Positions 1-10,294 of a DNA stretch of 64,000 nucleotides are shown here, piece by piece (within the stretch, counting starts at the first letter, position 1; the number at the start of each line of letters is the position of its first letter). The translations under genes were made by a program, and so were the position numbers. The DNA comes from Streptomyces sp. TSRI0281 (GTDB lineage: Bacteria; Actinomycetota; Actinomycetes; Streptomycetales; Streptomycetaceae). The DNA lies in contig NZ_LWLE01000004.1 in NCBI RefSeq assembly GCF_001905125.1, forward strand, positions 1 to 64,000, in the 5' to 3' direction. Below the pieces are notes generated by a model. It was not told the DNA's origin, did not search any database, and saw nothing but the letters and a program-made list of their open reading frames with translations.

Positions 1-299
1 CCAGCAGGAAACCACCAAGGCGACCACTTGCCCAGAGACGTAACAAAGCCCTACTAGTCCTTCGAGATCGTCGTCGGCTGCGAGGCGAAGAACCGGACGA
101 TGCTCGTCGGGAATGATCCGCTGATGCGCAGCGGCCGGTGGTGTAGGTGGTCGGATGCTCCAGCAGAGGCACGAGCACCTAGCTCTCAAAGCACACCTGA
201 TCCCCGTGTGCCGTGGGGAAGGGAGTGCTTCGTTCAGAATCGCACTCAAGGCGTGCCTTCGCGCCGGCCCAGATGTCCCCCGTGTAGCGGCGCGGGCGA

Positions 300-682
300 G
301 ACGAGCGGCTGCACGACCGCATAACTCCCGTGCCACCTCGGATATCTGGCCCGTCAGTCGTACCGTTCGACACAGATGGGTTCCAGCGTCCGGGAATCTG
401 CTCGCGGAAGGTCTGGCGCGGGCACCCCACAACCGGGCACACCAGCCGCCATACGCACAGCCGGACAAGGACCCGGCGACCATCCACCGGCAGGTCCGCC
501 ACCGTCCGACGGTGATACGCATGCACCTTCGCCGTCGGTGTCCCACACAGCGGGCAGGACACCGGAGCGCCCCGGGTCCGCGCCGCGACCAGCACCGCAT
601 CAACGTCATCGGACACCTCCTCGATAACCACCGCAGCAAGCCCCGAAAACACCGTCGATACCAGCAAGTTGACATTTCGCAT
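300..682 (-). pseudogene. ISL3-family transposase, N-terminal fragment, frameshifted
   Basis: Read from an ATG at 682, this encodes the start of an ISL3-type transposase: a short leader, then a zinc-finger-like segment with CPLCG and a second pair of cysteines (CPVVGC), ending at FREQIPG. After that point the family sequence continues in a different frame (LTGQISEVARELCGRAAAR), so there is a frameshift near 395. The DDE catalytic core is absent. Below about 300 the frame no longer resembles a transposase. It lies 160 bases beyond the 3' end of jetD and is one of several IS remnants in the island. It should be non-functional. Confidence 0.7.
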
Positions 683-843
683 ACAACGAAAGCGATCACG
701 ACTGCATACCGTCACCAGCCTGGCAGGAGCTGACAGATCACCGCGGCGGAACGCTGCAGCGATCAACGCCTACGAGGTTCTTGGAAGAGCCAAAACCGAG
801 ACACTCCCCCTTCGCCCGGCTCCTGCCCGGCATCAGGAGTTGC

Positions 844-2028
844 TCACCCGGTCTCGTTGAGAGCCTCCTCAAGTAGGTGAAACCGAACGCGTTCTTGTTC
901 GAGGCGCACATTCGAGCCGAACTCGCCGTCAATCAGGCTGTCGTAGGCATCGGCTTCGTCAGCGGAGAGCGTGCCGAGGGTCTGGCGGGTGGGGGCGTCT
1001 TCCTTCACCCATTGGCCTCGGTGCTGAAGGAGAACGGTCCGATTCATCAGGACGGACCGTGTGTGGGGGAAGACCCGGCGCAGCCGGTCGAGGATGGTGA
1101 AGCCGTGGGTGTCGAGGTCGCCCCAGTAGACGAGACGTGTGTCGTGCAGCCAGTTCAGAGCGGAGAGTTGGGTGACGGCGTAGCCTGCGCCGTGGGTCAC
1201 GATGCTGTGGGGTTGGTCAGGGAAGGCCAGGTAGGTGGTCTCGTTCTCGACGACGTAGACGGTCGTGATGCCGGGCGGGGGCGCGGTGAACTCATCCGCC
1301 CGGACGGCCAGTTCGCGGAAGCCGGCCAGCGCTTCGCCGTCGAGGAGCCGGAAGCGTAGGTAGGCGGGCTTTCGTAGAAAGCGGAAGCGGGCGGCGAAGT
1401 CGGTGCGTGCGGCTTCGGTGTTGATGCGGTCTTCGGGGAGACACTGCTCGAGCAGGGTGGTCAGGATGGCTCGGTGGCGTTCGATGAATTTGGTGTCCAC
1501 GCCGGGTACGTCGAGCTGGCGCAGGTAGACGGTGGGACCGTGGTAGTCGAGGATCCATCGGATGGTGCTCTGCAAGCGGGCCCAGTCGCCTTCGCGCTGG
1601 AGCACCTGCATGGGATGGCCGGTCATCCACTCGACGAGGTCGGGCAGCACGTCTCGGGCAGAGGTCAGCAGACTCTGGTAGCGGGCGACCGTGGGACTGA
1701 CGCCGAGCAGACGCCAGAGGTGGTCACGGTCGTCGATGCGGACGCGGGCGGGGACGTTGTTCACGCCGGCCAGGCGCCCGCCGAGGCGCCGGTACTCGAT
1801 GTGCAGGTGTGGGTGTGCAGTGGGCGCCCAGGATTCGGTCCAGGCGAGGACGTGGTCATAGTGTCGGGTGATGTCCCCGGCTTTCGGACCACGCAGAGGA
1901 ATCTCGACGGGTTCCCATGTTGATCCGTCCGCGAGCTGGGTGAGGTAGGTGCCCATGTTCCAGCGTTTGCGGAGGCGTTCGATGACGGCCTGCGGGGTGG
2001 TCCAGCCAACGTCGTGTTGTGTTGTCAT
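844..2028 (-). CDS. jetD: Wadjet anti-plasmid nuclease subunit JetD
   Basis: Predicted nuclease subunit of a type I Wadjet system, which recognises and cleaves small circular DNA such as plasmids. The 394-residue product has the family layout: an N-terminal DUF3322-type half and a C-terminal DUF2220 Toprim-like half. In the latter an acidic residue in VENETTYLAF and the motif YWGDLDTHGF supply the metal-binding acidic residues expected of a Toprim nuclease. Length is normal. The ATG at 2028 follows the jetC stop by one base and has a GGGAG ribosome site, so it is the last gene of a translationally coupled jetABCD operon. Assignment is by family resemblance and gene order; I see no damage to the reading frame. 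Confidence 0.93.
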   Translation of the reverse strand: MTTQHDVGWTTPQAVIERLRKRWNMGTYLTQLADGSTWEPVEIPLRGPKAGDITRHYDHVLAWTESWAPTAHPHLHIEYRRLGGRLAGVNNVPARVRIDDRDHLWRLLGVSPTVARYQSLLTSARDVLPDLVEWMTGHPMQVLQREGDWARLQSTIRWILDYHGPTVYLRQLDVPGVDTKFIERHRAILTTLLEQCLPEDRINTEAARTDFAARFRFLRKPAYLRFRLLDGEALAGFRELAVRADEFTAPPPGITTVYVVENETTYLAFPDQPHSIVTHGAGYAVTQLSALNWLHDTRLVYWGDLDTHGFTILDRLRRVFPHTRSVLMNRTVLLQHRGQWVKEDAPTRQTLGTLSADEADAYDSLIDGEFGSNVRLEQERVRFHLLEEALNETG

Positions 2029-2029
2029 C

Positions 2030-5000
2030 TCATGCTCCCTGTGCGGCAGTGGGCTGCACGCCGGCCAGGGTGTGGGCTAGCCGTTCTTGGCGGTACTGGG
2101 CGATGGTCAGGGTGCGCAGGCGGGAATGGTGTCCGGTGGGGTTGTCGACGAAGCCGACGGCGGACACATAGGGCTCGATGACGTGGATCTTCTGCAGCGG
2201 GGTGACGATCAGGAGCTGCAGGCCCAGGCGTTTGAAGAGGTCCAGGGCGAAGCGCGCGGATTCCTCCGAGCCGCGTCCGAAGGCTTCATCGATGACCACG
2301 AAGCGGAAGGTGCGGCTCCTTGTGCTGTTGGTGTCGAGCTTGAACTGGTAGGCGAGGGAGGCGGCCAGGATAGTGTAGGCGAGTTTCTCCTTCTGGCCGC
2401 CGGACTTGCCGCCGGAGTCGGAGTACGCCTCATACTCGGAATCGTCCTCGCGGCGTCGTTCACTGGCGCTGAAGACAAACCAGTAGCGGACGTCGGTGAC
2501 GCGCTTGGTCCAGGTCCGGTCGCTGTCGGTGTGGTGTTCGCGGCCCTTGAAGCGTTCGATCAGGCGCTGCACCTGGTGGAACTTCTCCTCGGAGTACAGG
2601 TCGGAGTCGTCGCCGGACAGGACGTCGTCGGTGCAGGCACGCAGTTCGGCGGTGAATTCGCGGATCTCGGTGTTGGGTGTCTGCTCGGGCTTGAGCATGA
2701 TGTAACGGCCCGGGTTGTAGTCGATGTCGACCAGGGACTCGTTGATGGTGTTGATGCGGTCGCCGATCTCGTCCGCCCAGATGTTGAGCTGCGCGTGGAA
2801 TCCGGCGATCTCACGGATTACGTTGGTCTTCAGATAGGTGCGGAATTGGCTCTCGAATCGCGGCAGGTCGTCCGCGACGAGCTGCTGGTGCAAGGCTCGG
2901 TAGCCGGGCGCGGAGGCGACGGAGGCGTCGAGTTCGTTGGTCTCGACCTGGTAGGCAGCTCGGAAAGAACTCATCCGGGCGGCGATCGTCTGGCCGAGGC
3001 GCGTCTGCTCCTTGGCCCAGCGGTGTCTGTCGGCCGCCATCTCCTCGCGCAGCCGGGACTCGCTCTGGGCGCACTCCTGTGTCGTCCGGCATGTCAGGTG
3101 GGCAGTGGTCAGGCGCTGCTCGAGGGCCGGGAAGTGTGGCCGTGCGTCCCTGGCGTCCGGTTCTTCGAGTACGGAGCGGGCCTCGTCGCGGGCGCGTTCA
3201 GCGGTGTCGCGGTCGCCGCCGACTCGGCCCCAGCTCTGCTGTGCCCGCTCGTATGCACGTTCCTGTGTGGTGATGTCACCGGCGATTTCAGTGAGGCGGC
3301 GGGTGAGTTCGCCAAGGTCCTGGGAGTCGGCCTGCAGACTTTGCCTCTCGGCCGTGAGCTGGGTGATGTGCCGTACTGCGGACGGCCAGTCGATCTCGTT
3401 GTAGTCCGCCATGGCCGCCAGCCGGTCGAGGACCTTGTCATGGCTGAGGGCGTCCTTGTAGGTGCCGTCCAGCTCGCGCTTCTTCTTCTCCGTCTCACGC
3501 TGGGCGTCCTGGACCCGATGGGCCTGGTCCAGGAGAGCGTCGATCTTGGCCTGGTTCGTCCAGCCGAGCACATAGGTGCTGCGGTCGTCGATGCGGGTGG
3601 TGTCGTTCTTCTCGTGGCGGCCCCGCGCCCCCTTGATCAGCCCCTGGGCGGTGATGGCGAGTTCGGTGTGCCGGAAGTCCTCCATCGTCGGCACGCAGGC
3701 GTGGGAGGCGCGGCGTTCGAGCTCGCCGGCCAGCCACGGGGCGAGCGGCGAGTCGTCACGCACCTCGAGCTTGGTGAACAGCGCCGTGGACGTGGCGGTG
3801 GACAGGCGCCGCGGGAGCTTGTCCGGAACGCGGAAGTAGACCAGCTTCGCCCCCAGGTGGTGGTCATTGATCCAGTCTGAGACGCGGGCGTACTGGTCGC
3901 CGGAAACCAGGAGGGACACTGCGAAGCCGCGCAGCAGACGCTCGGCGGCCCCGGCCCACTCCTGTTCCTCGTCACGGACCTGGATGAGTTCGCCGGCGAA
4001 CGGCAGGGCACTCTCCTCGATGCCGAGTTCGCGGCTCAGGCGAGCGCGTACCTCCAGCTGCTTGCGAGGGATGTTGCTGCGGCGCGAGCGCAAGCTGAGC
4101 AGGTCCGCGTTGATGTCCTCAGCCTGCCGCTTCATCTGTGCGGCCTCGACCGCGAGGGTCTCCAGGGCCGTGCGCGTGTCACGGGCGGTCGCGGCGACGC
4201 TGTGCTGGGCGCGGGCGATGTCGTCGAGCCGGTCGGTGAACTGGGCCCGGTCGGTCACAGGGGCCAGCTTTGCCTGCTCCAACAGGGCGGCGTGCTCGCG
4301 GGCCCGCCCCTCCTGCGCGGTGCGCTGCTGCTCCGTCTCCTTGATCTGGCGCTCGAGCTCACCCAACCGGCCGCCGCCCAGGCCCTCGCGCTGCAGGTCC
4401 CACCGGCGCTGCTGGCCACGCAGCCGTTCCAGCTCGTCCTTCGCGGCATCCTTTTCGCCCTGCAGGCGTGCGAGTGTCCGTTCCGCCTCGGCGCGCTGGG
4501 CTTCGTGCAGCACTGACGTGCGCTCGGCGATGAAATACCGCAGGGCGGCCTGCTGCGTGTCGGCTTCGTCGATGCGTGCGGTCAGCCTCTCGTAGGCGTC
4601 GCATTCCGCGAGCAGCGGGGTGAGGGCCTCGGTCTGGGCGCGTGCTCGCTGAACGGAGTTGTAGGTGGTGGTGAGCGCGTTGAAGTGGCTGATGATGTTG
4701 TCAGTCATGGCCGCCGCATCGAACGGCTCGAGCATGTGACTGCGCACGAAGTCGTCCAGGGTGCCCACCGACTTCATCGACACCGTCTGGTGGAAGAGCT
4801 CCAGTGCCTGCTCGGACTCGATGCCCATGCGGCGCCGGAAGTCCTTGCTGTAGGGCGGGAACGTCTTGTGGACGCGAACGTCGCTCGCTTCGAGACGCTT
4901 CTTCAAGGAGCGCACCTCGGTGCCGAAGTCGGCGAAGTCGCCTGCGACGGACAGCGCCTGGTCGGCGACGAGGAATAGCCGATCGGGGTTGGTGGCGTTC

Positions 5001-5446
5001 GCGTCAGCGAGCCAGAACACCTGCCCCAGCGTGACGGTCGCCGATAGCGCCGGGTTGGTGAAGACCCCCAGGATGACGGAGTAGCTGCCCGGCTTGCGCA
5101 GCGCCACCGGCTTGGTCGCTCCGGTCGTCTCGTTGCGTTCGGACTTGTAGTGGCCCAGCACATAGGAGCGCAGGCTGCGCTCGCCGCTCTCCGCGCCGGC
5201 CGCCTTGTTGTAGGCGATCTTGCGTGCAGGCATGAACAGGGTGGTGATGGCATCGACCAGGGTGGACTTCCCGGAACCGATGTCCCCGGTCAGCAGGGCA
5301 TTGGCGCCGCCGATGCCGAACGTCCACACGTGCTTGTCGAACGTGCCCCAGTTGTATACCTCCAGGCGCTCCAGCCGGAAGCCGGCCGCAACCAGGTCGG
5401 TGGAGGCGACACTCGTGCCGGCGGGGCCGGACTGGGCGGGGATCAC
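2030..5446 (-). CDS. jetC: Wadjet SMC-like ATPase JetC
   Basis: SMC-like motor subunit of the Wadjet system, thought to extrude DNA loops to sense plasmid size before JetD cuts. About 1138 residues. The N-terminal ATPase half carries Walker [10 protein letters not shown] near residue 60. Long charged coiled-coil stretches fill roughly residues 300-500 and 620-850 around a hinge-like globular region. The C-terminal half has the ABC-signature-like [13 protein letters not shown] and Walker [10 protein letters not shown] prefer the GTG at 5446 over the upstream ATG at 5515: the GTG overlaps the jetB stop as GTGA and has an AGGAG ribosome site, whereas the ATG would overlap jetB by about 70 bases. 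The frame is intact. Confidence 0.94.
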   Translation of the reverse strand: MIPAQSGPAGTSVASTDLVAAGFRLERLEVYNWGTFDKHVWTFGIGGANALLTGDIGSGKSTLVDAITTLFMPARKIAYNKAAGAESGERSLRSYVLGHYKSERNETTGATKPVALRKPGSYSVILGVFTNPALSATVTLGQVFWLADANATNPDRLFLVADQALSVAGDFADFGTEVRSLKKRLEASDVRVHKTFPPYSKDFRRRMGIESEQALELFHQTVSMKSVGTLDDFVRSHMLEPFDAAAMTDNIISHFNALTTTYNSVQRARAQTEALTPLLAECDAYERLTARIDEADTQQAALRYFIAERTSVLHEAQRAEAERTLARLQGEKDAAKDELERLRGQQRRWDLQREGLGGGRLGELERQIKETEQQRTAQEGRAREHAALLEQAKLAPVTDRAQFTDRLDDIARAQHSVAATARDTRTALETLAVEAAQMKRQAEDINADLLSLRSRRSNIPRKQLEVRARLSRELGIEESALPFAGELIQVRDEEQEWAGAAERLLRGFAVSLLVSGDQYARVSDWINDHHLGAKLVYFRVPDKLPRRLSTATSTALFTKLEVRDDSPLAPWLAGELERRASHACVPTMEDFRHTELAITAQGLIKGARGRHEKNDTTRIDDRSTYVLGWTNQAKIDALLDQAHRVQDAQRETEKKKRELDGTYKDALSHDKVLDRLAAMADYNEIDWPSAVRHITQLTAERQSLQADSQDLGELTRRLTEIAGDITTQERAYERAQQSWGRVGGDRDTAERARDEARSVLEEPDARDARPHFPALEQRLTTAHLTCRTTQECAQSESRLREEMAADRHRWAKEQTRLGQTIAARMSSFRAAYQVETNELDASVASAPGYRALHQQLVADDLPRFESQFRTYLKTNVIREIAGFHAQLNIWADEIGDRINTINESLVDIDYNPGRYIMLKPEQTPNTEIREFTAELRACTDDVLSGDDSDLYSEEKFHQVQRLIERFKGREHHTDSDRTWTKRVTDVRYWFVFSASERRREDDSEYEAYSDSGGKSGGQKEKLAYTILAASLAYQFKLDTNSTRSRTFRFVVIDEAFGRGSEESARFALDLFKRLGLQLLIVTPLQKIHVIEPYVSAVGFVDNPTGHHSRLRTLTIAQYRQERLAHTLAGVQPTAAQGA

Positions 5447-6063
5447 TGCTGCTTCTCCTGGTGGGTGTGGGTGACCGCGTACTGGGCCAGGTTCGTTTCG
5501 AAGTCGGCGAGCCACTGCCCGTCGACGAAGGCTTTGATGATCCGCTGCACCTCGAAGAGCTGGTCCTGCCTGCGGGCACGGCGCAGGAACTGCAGGTCGA
5601 CCACCTTGTTGATGTGGCCGTCGATCTGGTCGACCAGGCGGGCTTCATTGGTGCCGGCGGGGAGGAACAGTCGGATCATCTCCACGATCTCGTCCCGGGT
5701 GATCATCAGGCGGGTGCCGTCGGCGCCTGCGTCGAACTCTGCGAGCCGCTTGCGCAGCAGCACGACCAGCAGGCTGACGGGGTAGGACAGTGAGCGGCGG
5801 GGCATCAGCCGCGGCGGCGCCATGCGGGCATCGCGGACGTCGTCCTCGTCGTCGGGTTTCGACTGGAGGAAGGCGTAGCCTTCCATCTCGTCGATCACCA
5901 CACGCAGCCCCATGACGTCGACGTAGTCCTTCACGCCGGCACTGTGGTTCAGCAGGGCGTCCCATGCCCGTTCGTGCTGGTCACGGAAGACGGGACCCTT
6001 GAGCAGTTGGTTGACCGGTAGGGAGAGAACGGACGGCTGGCTGAGGGTGGCAGGCGTGGTCAT
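5443..6063 (-). CDS. jetB: Wadjet subunit JetB (DUF4194)
   Basis: Kleisin-accessory-type subunit of the Wadjet complex, of the DUF4194 family, 206 residues, the usual size. In the family JetB bridges the JetA kleisin and the JetC ATPase, in the manner of MukE in MukBEF. The sequence is soluble and rich in charged helices, with the winged-helix-like segment [16 protein letters not shown] near residues 51-66. It starts with ATG at 6063, overlapping the jetA stop by four bases (ATGA), and its own stop overlaps the GTG of jetC. Such coupling on both sides implies fixed stoichiometry. Identification rests on this context plus family resemblance. Confidence 0.9.
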   Translation of the reverse strand: MTTPATLSQPSVLSLPVNQLLKGPVFRDQHERAWDALLNHSAGVKDYVDVMGLRVVIDEMEGYAFLQSKPDDEDDVRDARMAPPRLMPRRSLSYPVSLLVVLLRKRLAEFDAGADGTRLMITRDEIVEMIRLFLPAGTNEARLVDQIDGHINKVVDLQFLRRARRQDQLFEVQRIIKAFVDGQWLADFETNLAQYAVTHTHQEKQQ

Positions 6064-7541
6064 CGCCCCTCCTTCGAGCTGGAAGCCCAGGCGATGCCGG
6101 GGCTGGTGCGGGCAAAGGTGACCACGGGCACGGTGGCGACCTGCTGGACAGCCTCCTCACTGGTCCAAGCGATCTCCTCCTGACGCTGGTCGTCGAACAC
6201 CGTGGTGAACCCGTCGTCCGGCAACGCGAGGTAGGCGACCAGCTCGGCAAGCCCCTGCTCCAGAGGATGCTCGCGCAGTGTCTCGGCCAACGACACCTGC
6301 GTGCGCGAGCCCAGCGACTGGTGCACCGCCGCCGTGAGCCGCGCCGAATCCACATACACCGCCTCGAACAGTGCCTCAGCCGCGAACTCCTCGTCCCCCG
6401 CCTCAATGCCAGTACTTTCGATCGGCACCTTGACCAACGGGGTGTACAGGGGCCGCTCCATCGGCAGAACAATGGTCGGCGCGGCCGCATCGATACCGGC
6501 AACCAGATCCACGCCCGGCACATCACGCAGCGCCAGAGCCTGAGCCTCAATCTCGCGCACGAGCTGCAGGACGCGGCGATCCTCCGAGCGCACCTGGTCG
6601 TCCAGGAACCGGCGCAGCTGCCCCGAAAGCTGCCTCACCGTGGTCTGAGTTCGCTCGGCTGCCTCCAGCCAGTCCCGGGCCATGCGCCGCATCCTGGGGT
6701 CGGGCTCGTCGATGGCCTCCATGGCTTCGACCTCGGTCAGTAGCGTCCTGAGCTCCTCCTGACGGCTCGGGGCAAGCAGGAAGTCATAGAACGCCTGGAA
6801 GGTACGCCCCTGGTCCGATTCCGCGATGCTCTCGCGGCTGCTCAGCACCTCGTCCAGCAGCTCACCCTTGGCCCCGTCCCACGCCGCGATCTTGCTCCGC
6901 AGGTCCCGGTCCAAGTCCCTGAAGTTCGCCTCGACCTCTCGGAAGTCGGCCAGCAGCCCATGCGCCGTATCGGTTACCTGCTGATAGCGGTCCCGCAGCG
7001 CCGCGCTGTCCAGAACATCCACCTCACCGGCCTCGACACGCGCGATCTCCAGATCGATTTCATGCCGACGTCGGTTGAGCTCCACCAGTCGCGCCTCGGG
7101 ATCGGTTTCGGTCCCGAACGTCATCTGCCGCAGCAGGTCGAAAATCGTGCTCAGCCGCGACTCCGTGCCCACGAACGAACGCTCTTCCAACGACCGGACC
7201 CACGCGACGGCCTTCTCCACGGCGGCCGTGGCGTCATAGTGCGGCTCGTCCGAATCCGGCGGGTAGTACTTGCGCAGCCAGCCATTCTCCGGCGCCGACC
7301 AGCCGTCCAGATACGCCCTCGCAGTCTTGGAGAACGTCCCCTGGCCCAGCCGATCGTTCAGGGCGAACAACTCATCGTCCAACCGTTCGACAAGCTCCGC
7401 ACCCGCGATCGAGCGCACTCCCTGCTCGACGAACACCTTGTTGAAGAAGCTCAGCATCAGCGCAACATGGTCGGCCTTCAGCAGCCGCCAAGCAGCGCTC
7501 TGCTTTCGCAGAGCGACCAAACGGTCGTAATCCAACTCCAT
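6060..7541 (-). CDS. jetA: Wadjet kleisin-like subunit JetA (DUF3375)
   Basis: First gene of the Wadjet operon, encoding the kleisin-like DUF3375 subunit that links the two JetC heads. From the ATG at 7541 the product is 493 residues, starting [14 protein letters not shown], typical of the family. A longer frame reaches 7706, but the ATG at 7541 has an excellent GGGAGG ribosome site seven bases away, and the upstream extension is arginine-rich and unlike the family. Helical charged segments dominate the middle; the C-terminal part is acidic. The four genes jetA to jetD follow one another without gaps, so the operon promoter should lie in the 7542-8007 interval. Confidence 0.92.
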   Translation of the reverse strand: MELDYDRLVALRKQSAAWRLLKADHVALMLSFFNKVFVEQGVRSIAGAELVERLDDELFALNDRLGQGTFSKTARAYLDGWSAPENGWLRKYYPPDSDEPHYDATAAVEKAVAWVRSLEERSFVGTESRLSTIFDLLRQMTFGTETDPEARLVELNRRRHEIDLEIARVEAGEVDVLDSAALRDRYQQVTDTAHGLLADFREVEANFRDLDRDLRSKIAAWDGAKGELLDEVLSSRESIAESDQGRTFQAFYDFLLAPSRQEELRTLLTEVEAMEAIDEPDPRMRRMARDWLEAAERTQTTVRQLSGQLRRFLDDQVRSEDRRVLQLVREIEAQALALRDVPGVDLVAGIDAAAPTIVLPMERPLYTPLVKVPIESTGIEAGDEEFAAEALFEAVYVDSARLTAAVHQSLGSRTQVSLAETLREHPLEQGLAELVAYLALPDDGFTTVFDDQRQEEIAWTSEEAVQQVATVPVVTFARTSPGIAWASSSKEGR

Positions 7542-8007
7542 ACACCCTCCCGTTCTCACTACCCCCAGCAGATTCGTCCGCGCCCCCGAAGAGATGGAAC
7601 GCACACGCCCCATCCGGCTGGCATCGATGCACGCACAGCCACGCCGGAGCATTCCGCGCGAACAGAAAGAACCGTAGAGGCCACCACTGACAACCGGACT
7701 CGACACAGCGGACGACCAGACGGGCCCCGACGACCGCAGAGAAGAGAAACAGCAGGCAAGAGCCCAGAGAAATCCAGATTCGGAATCGTTTCCGATCCTC
7801 GCCTCCCACAGTCATTTACGAACATTATTTCGAGCGCGAGTCAAAGGCTTTGCTATTCCACCCACTTCGACGCCCAGCGTCGCGGCTTGCGGATGAGCCG
7901 GCATCGGTCGCTCCTTCGAGCGAATGCAGCCCGAACAGCCCATCCCTTTCCGCTACCGCTGACAGCATCCGCCCCGTCAATGAAAGCCAGGATCAAAGGT
8001 GGTCCCC
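7542..8007. other. Intergenic, divergent control region
   Basis: No gene is supported in these 466 bases. The interval separates the minus-strand jet operon from the plus-strand degenerate paralogue that starts at 8008, so it should hold promoters for both. A locally AT-rich patch lies at about 7815-7860. The palindrome at 7908-7923 is listed separately. Confidence 0.5.
7908..7923. promoter_or_regulatory. Palindrome TCGCTC-CTTC-GAGCGA, shared with 14194-14211
   Basis: Six-base arms around a four-base centre. A longer version, TTCGCTCG-TT-CGAGCGAA, lies at nearly the same distance (82 to 84 bases) upstream of the intact paralogue at 14294. Conservation of both sequence and spacing between paralogues suggests a regulator binding site rather than chance. 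What binds it is unknown. Confidence 0.45.
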
Positions 8008-9414
8008 TTGAAACTTCCGGTCAATGAGCGGCAGCTCTCGGTGCTGCAGTGAGTGGGAGCGGGATGTCCTGAGGACGTGTGGGAGACAAGCTCCTACAAG
8101 ACCACCTGCCAGGCATTACAGAACCGGGGCCTGGTCACGGTCTCCCGGAAAGGCGGGCAGTGGAACGTCGTCCTGACGAGTGCAGGCCAGCACTACCTCT
8201 CCCACGACACGTACCCTCCCCCGGGGTCGCGCCCGCGCATGACCAAGGCCACCGCTCCACAACGCTCGTCACCCCGGACACAGGACGCTCCGGCCGTCGA
8301 GCGAAAGCCAAGTCCTCCCCAGCAGAATCGCGTGACGTTCACGGAACAGCTGCTGCAGGAGCCCGCGGACGCCGGTGGCCGGATCGTCAAGACCACCACC
8401 GGCCGGGACTCTGTGAACTGGCCGTCCCGGATCGCGGCCGCTCGCAGATCGACAAGGCTCCCGAAGGCAAAGGAGCTGCACGGAGGCTGGTGCCGTGACG
8501 GATACGAGATCAAGCTCGTCGACACCCCCGCCTGGCGCTTTGCCGTCCTCGCCCCTGTCCCTGTCCCCTCCCGGCTCACTCGGCCGCACAGGGTGGTCCG
8601 GGCCATGCAAAACGAACCCCGATCGCTGGGCCTGACCAAGCCCGTCCAAGCACGTGCCCTACGGCTCATCCAGGCACTGATCACCGCCACCGAGTCCGAA
8701 GGACACGCCTGCTCGGTGTGACGGCCGGGCTCTGCACCCCCGTCTCACCGCCGCCGCAGTGCGTCTCCCCACTTCACCATCACCGCGCAAGGGCTCACGG
8801 TGGGGTTCGTCGTTCTCCAGGAGCAGGACCGGACCGAGCGTGTCGCGACCGAGAAGGAACTCGCCGAAGCCCGGAAGCACTCCTGGATCAGAATCCCCCG
8901 CTTCGACTACACCCCGTCCGAACGCCTCCGCTTGGTCCTGAGCGGCGGCCAGCCGCACCGGGCGAGCGAATGGGCCGATACCCCCGGCCGGCCCCTCGAA
9001 GAGCAGCTTGCCGAGATCGCCCAAGAAGTCACACTCCGCGGCGAAGCCGCCGAACGCCAACACCAGGAGGAACTCGAGGCAGCACGCCAGAAGCGCCTCC
9101 GCTGGCAAGCCGCCATGGAGAAGGCCCGCGTCCAGTACGCCGAGACGTACCGCGTCAGGCACTTCGAGGCGCAGGAAGCGGCATGGCGCCACGCGACCCG
9201 ACTGGCCGAGTACGTGACCGCTGCCCGCACACGAGTCGAGACCATGCCCTCAGGCCAAACCAGAACCGAAGCCGAGGCATGGATCATCTGGGCAGAAGCC
9301 ACCGCAGAGCGCCTCGACCCGCTGAACACGCAGCTTCGGATGCCCCTCATCCCCGAACCACCAGCCAACGACCTGAAGCCGTTCCTCGGGCACTGGAACC
9401 CCTACGGCCCCTGA
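8008..9414 (+). pseudogene. Degenerate paralogue of the 14294-15700 gene, two in-frame TGA stops
   Basis: From the TTG at 8008 to the TGA at 9414 this stretch is 1407 bases, exactly the length of the intact gene at 14294-15700, and aligns with it codon by codon. Two TGA codons interrupt it. One at 8050-8052 replaces a tryptophan codon (VLKW in the intact copy). One at 8719-8721 replaces a glycine codon (CSAG in the intact copy). There is no frameshift, and the rest of the frame stays well conserved, including the wing-like SRKGGQWN segment and the PFLGHWNPYGP C-terminus. I read it as a recently inactivated duplicate. Ribosome-site-like AGGTGG precedes the TTG. Confidence 0.85.
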
Positions 9415-9700
9415 CACGAACCCTCCTGGTGCCAGCCCCGCCGTGCCTCCCCGCGGCCCCGTCGTCTCACGCTTACGACGTTGCCTGTAGCCGCGATCGC
9501 AAATCCGCCGCTCCCGCGAGCATCACACGGCCACGAACTGCGTGAAAAGCCGAACGCGTCAGGCGTTCAAGCACAGTCGAACTCACGGCGAAGCCCAACC
9601 AGAGCGCTCCAGTGGGGCCTCGCCTCTTGGCTTCAGGAGAGGCCCCGCCTGGCCCATCGGCAAGTCCCTCGCCCTATCACCGATGCCTTCGCACACGTCC

Positions 9701-9814
9701 TGTCACGCGCCTGTCACCAACACCGTCGACGCACCTGCACCACCAATTCCAAACCCGCGTGAACAGAATCGAATTGGACCAGGTGGACGTCAGAAGACGG
9801 TTCTGCCTACGTGT
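9701..9814. repeat. 114-base dispersed repeat, copy A
   Basis: This stretch aligns without gaps to 32360-32473 at roughly 80 percent identity by eye. Strongly matching blocks include GTCACCAACA, GTCGACGCACC and CAGAAGACGGTTC. Neither copy lies in a convincing gene. Copy B is about 680 bases upstream of the integrase; copy A may mark a relic of a second such module. Function unknown. Confidence 0.6.
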
Positions 9815-9902
9815 CGAGCTCGAGGACGCACTTCAACTCGGAGTGCCACACGCCGTTCGCCACAAAACCCCCGGCTCGTTGCAAGTTGGGCCTTCACGGT
9901 AG

Positions 9903-10193
9903 AACGCACCACTGACAATTTCCCCCGACCAGCGCAAACGCCTTGCGGTACTCGCCGATGCTCTCCCGGCGGGAGCGGACATCGCGGCGAGACGGGCCGA
10001 CATCACGCATGCAGAACGGGAGGGATGGCTCGCAGCCCAGGAAGAGTGCAGGCGACTGGCCGCTGCTCTGGCCACCCACCCATGGCTGCGCTCAACCCAC
10101 GACCCGTTCAGTGCCCGCAGGGCTGTTTTTTGCCGCCGCGCGCAAGGCTCAGGCCGTGGACCGCACCTCATGTATCACGGTCGCCCCAAATGA
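9903..10193 (+). pseudogene. Open, protein-like remnant without a start codon
   Basis: After a TAG at 9900-9902 a frame stays open for about 96 codons to the TGA at 10191-10193. Its translation has natural composition, with a charged helix-like run such as ERRADITHAEREGWLAAQEE in outline (ADITHAEREGWLAAQ at its centre). It has no ATG, GTG or TTG near its beginning, so it is probably the 3' part of a broken gene. I do not recognise the family. The rest of the interval 9415-10294 holds only repeat copy A and no supported gene. Confidence 0.3.
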
Positions 10194-10294
10194 CGCAGAG
10201 CCCCCGCCGGAGTCGACCAGCAAGGGCTCTTCGTCTCACAGACGCCCCTATGGCGAGGGGCAACGCCAACCCGACGAAACTCTGTGCGGTGTAG

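Noticed and set aside
1..299. Coding sequence at the left edge
   Set aside because: Frames here are short and broken. The minus strand may hold further decayed transposase sequence, but nothing I can name.
2087..3880. 597-codon open frame on the plus strand
   Set aside because: Antisense to jetC.
8050..8721. Selenocysteine or recoded TGA in the degenerate paralogue
   Set aside because: The intact copy has Trp and Gly at these sites, not Cys, and I saw no selenocysteine-type hairpin after either TGA. Nonsense mutation is simpler.
9542..10294. 250-codon open frame on the plus strand
   Set aside because: Composition is unlike protein and no ribosome site precedes it. Another frame in 9903-10193 looks more natural.
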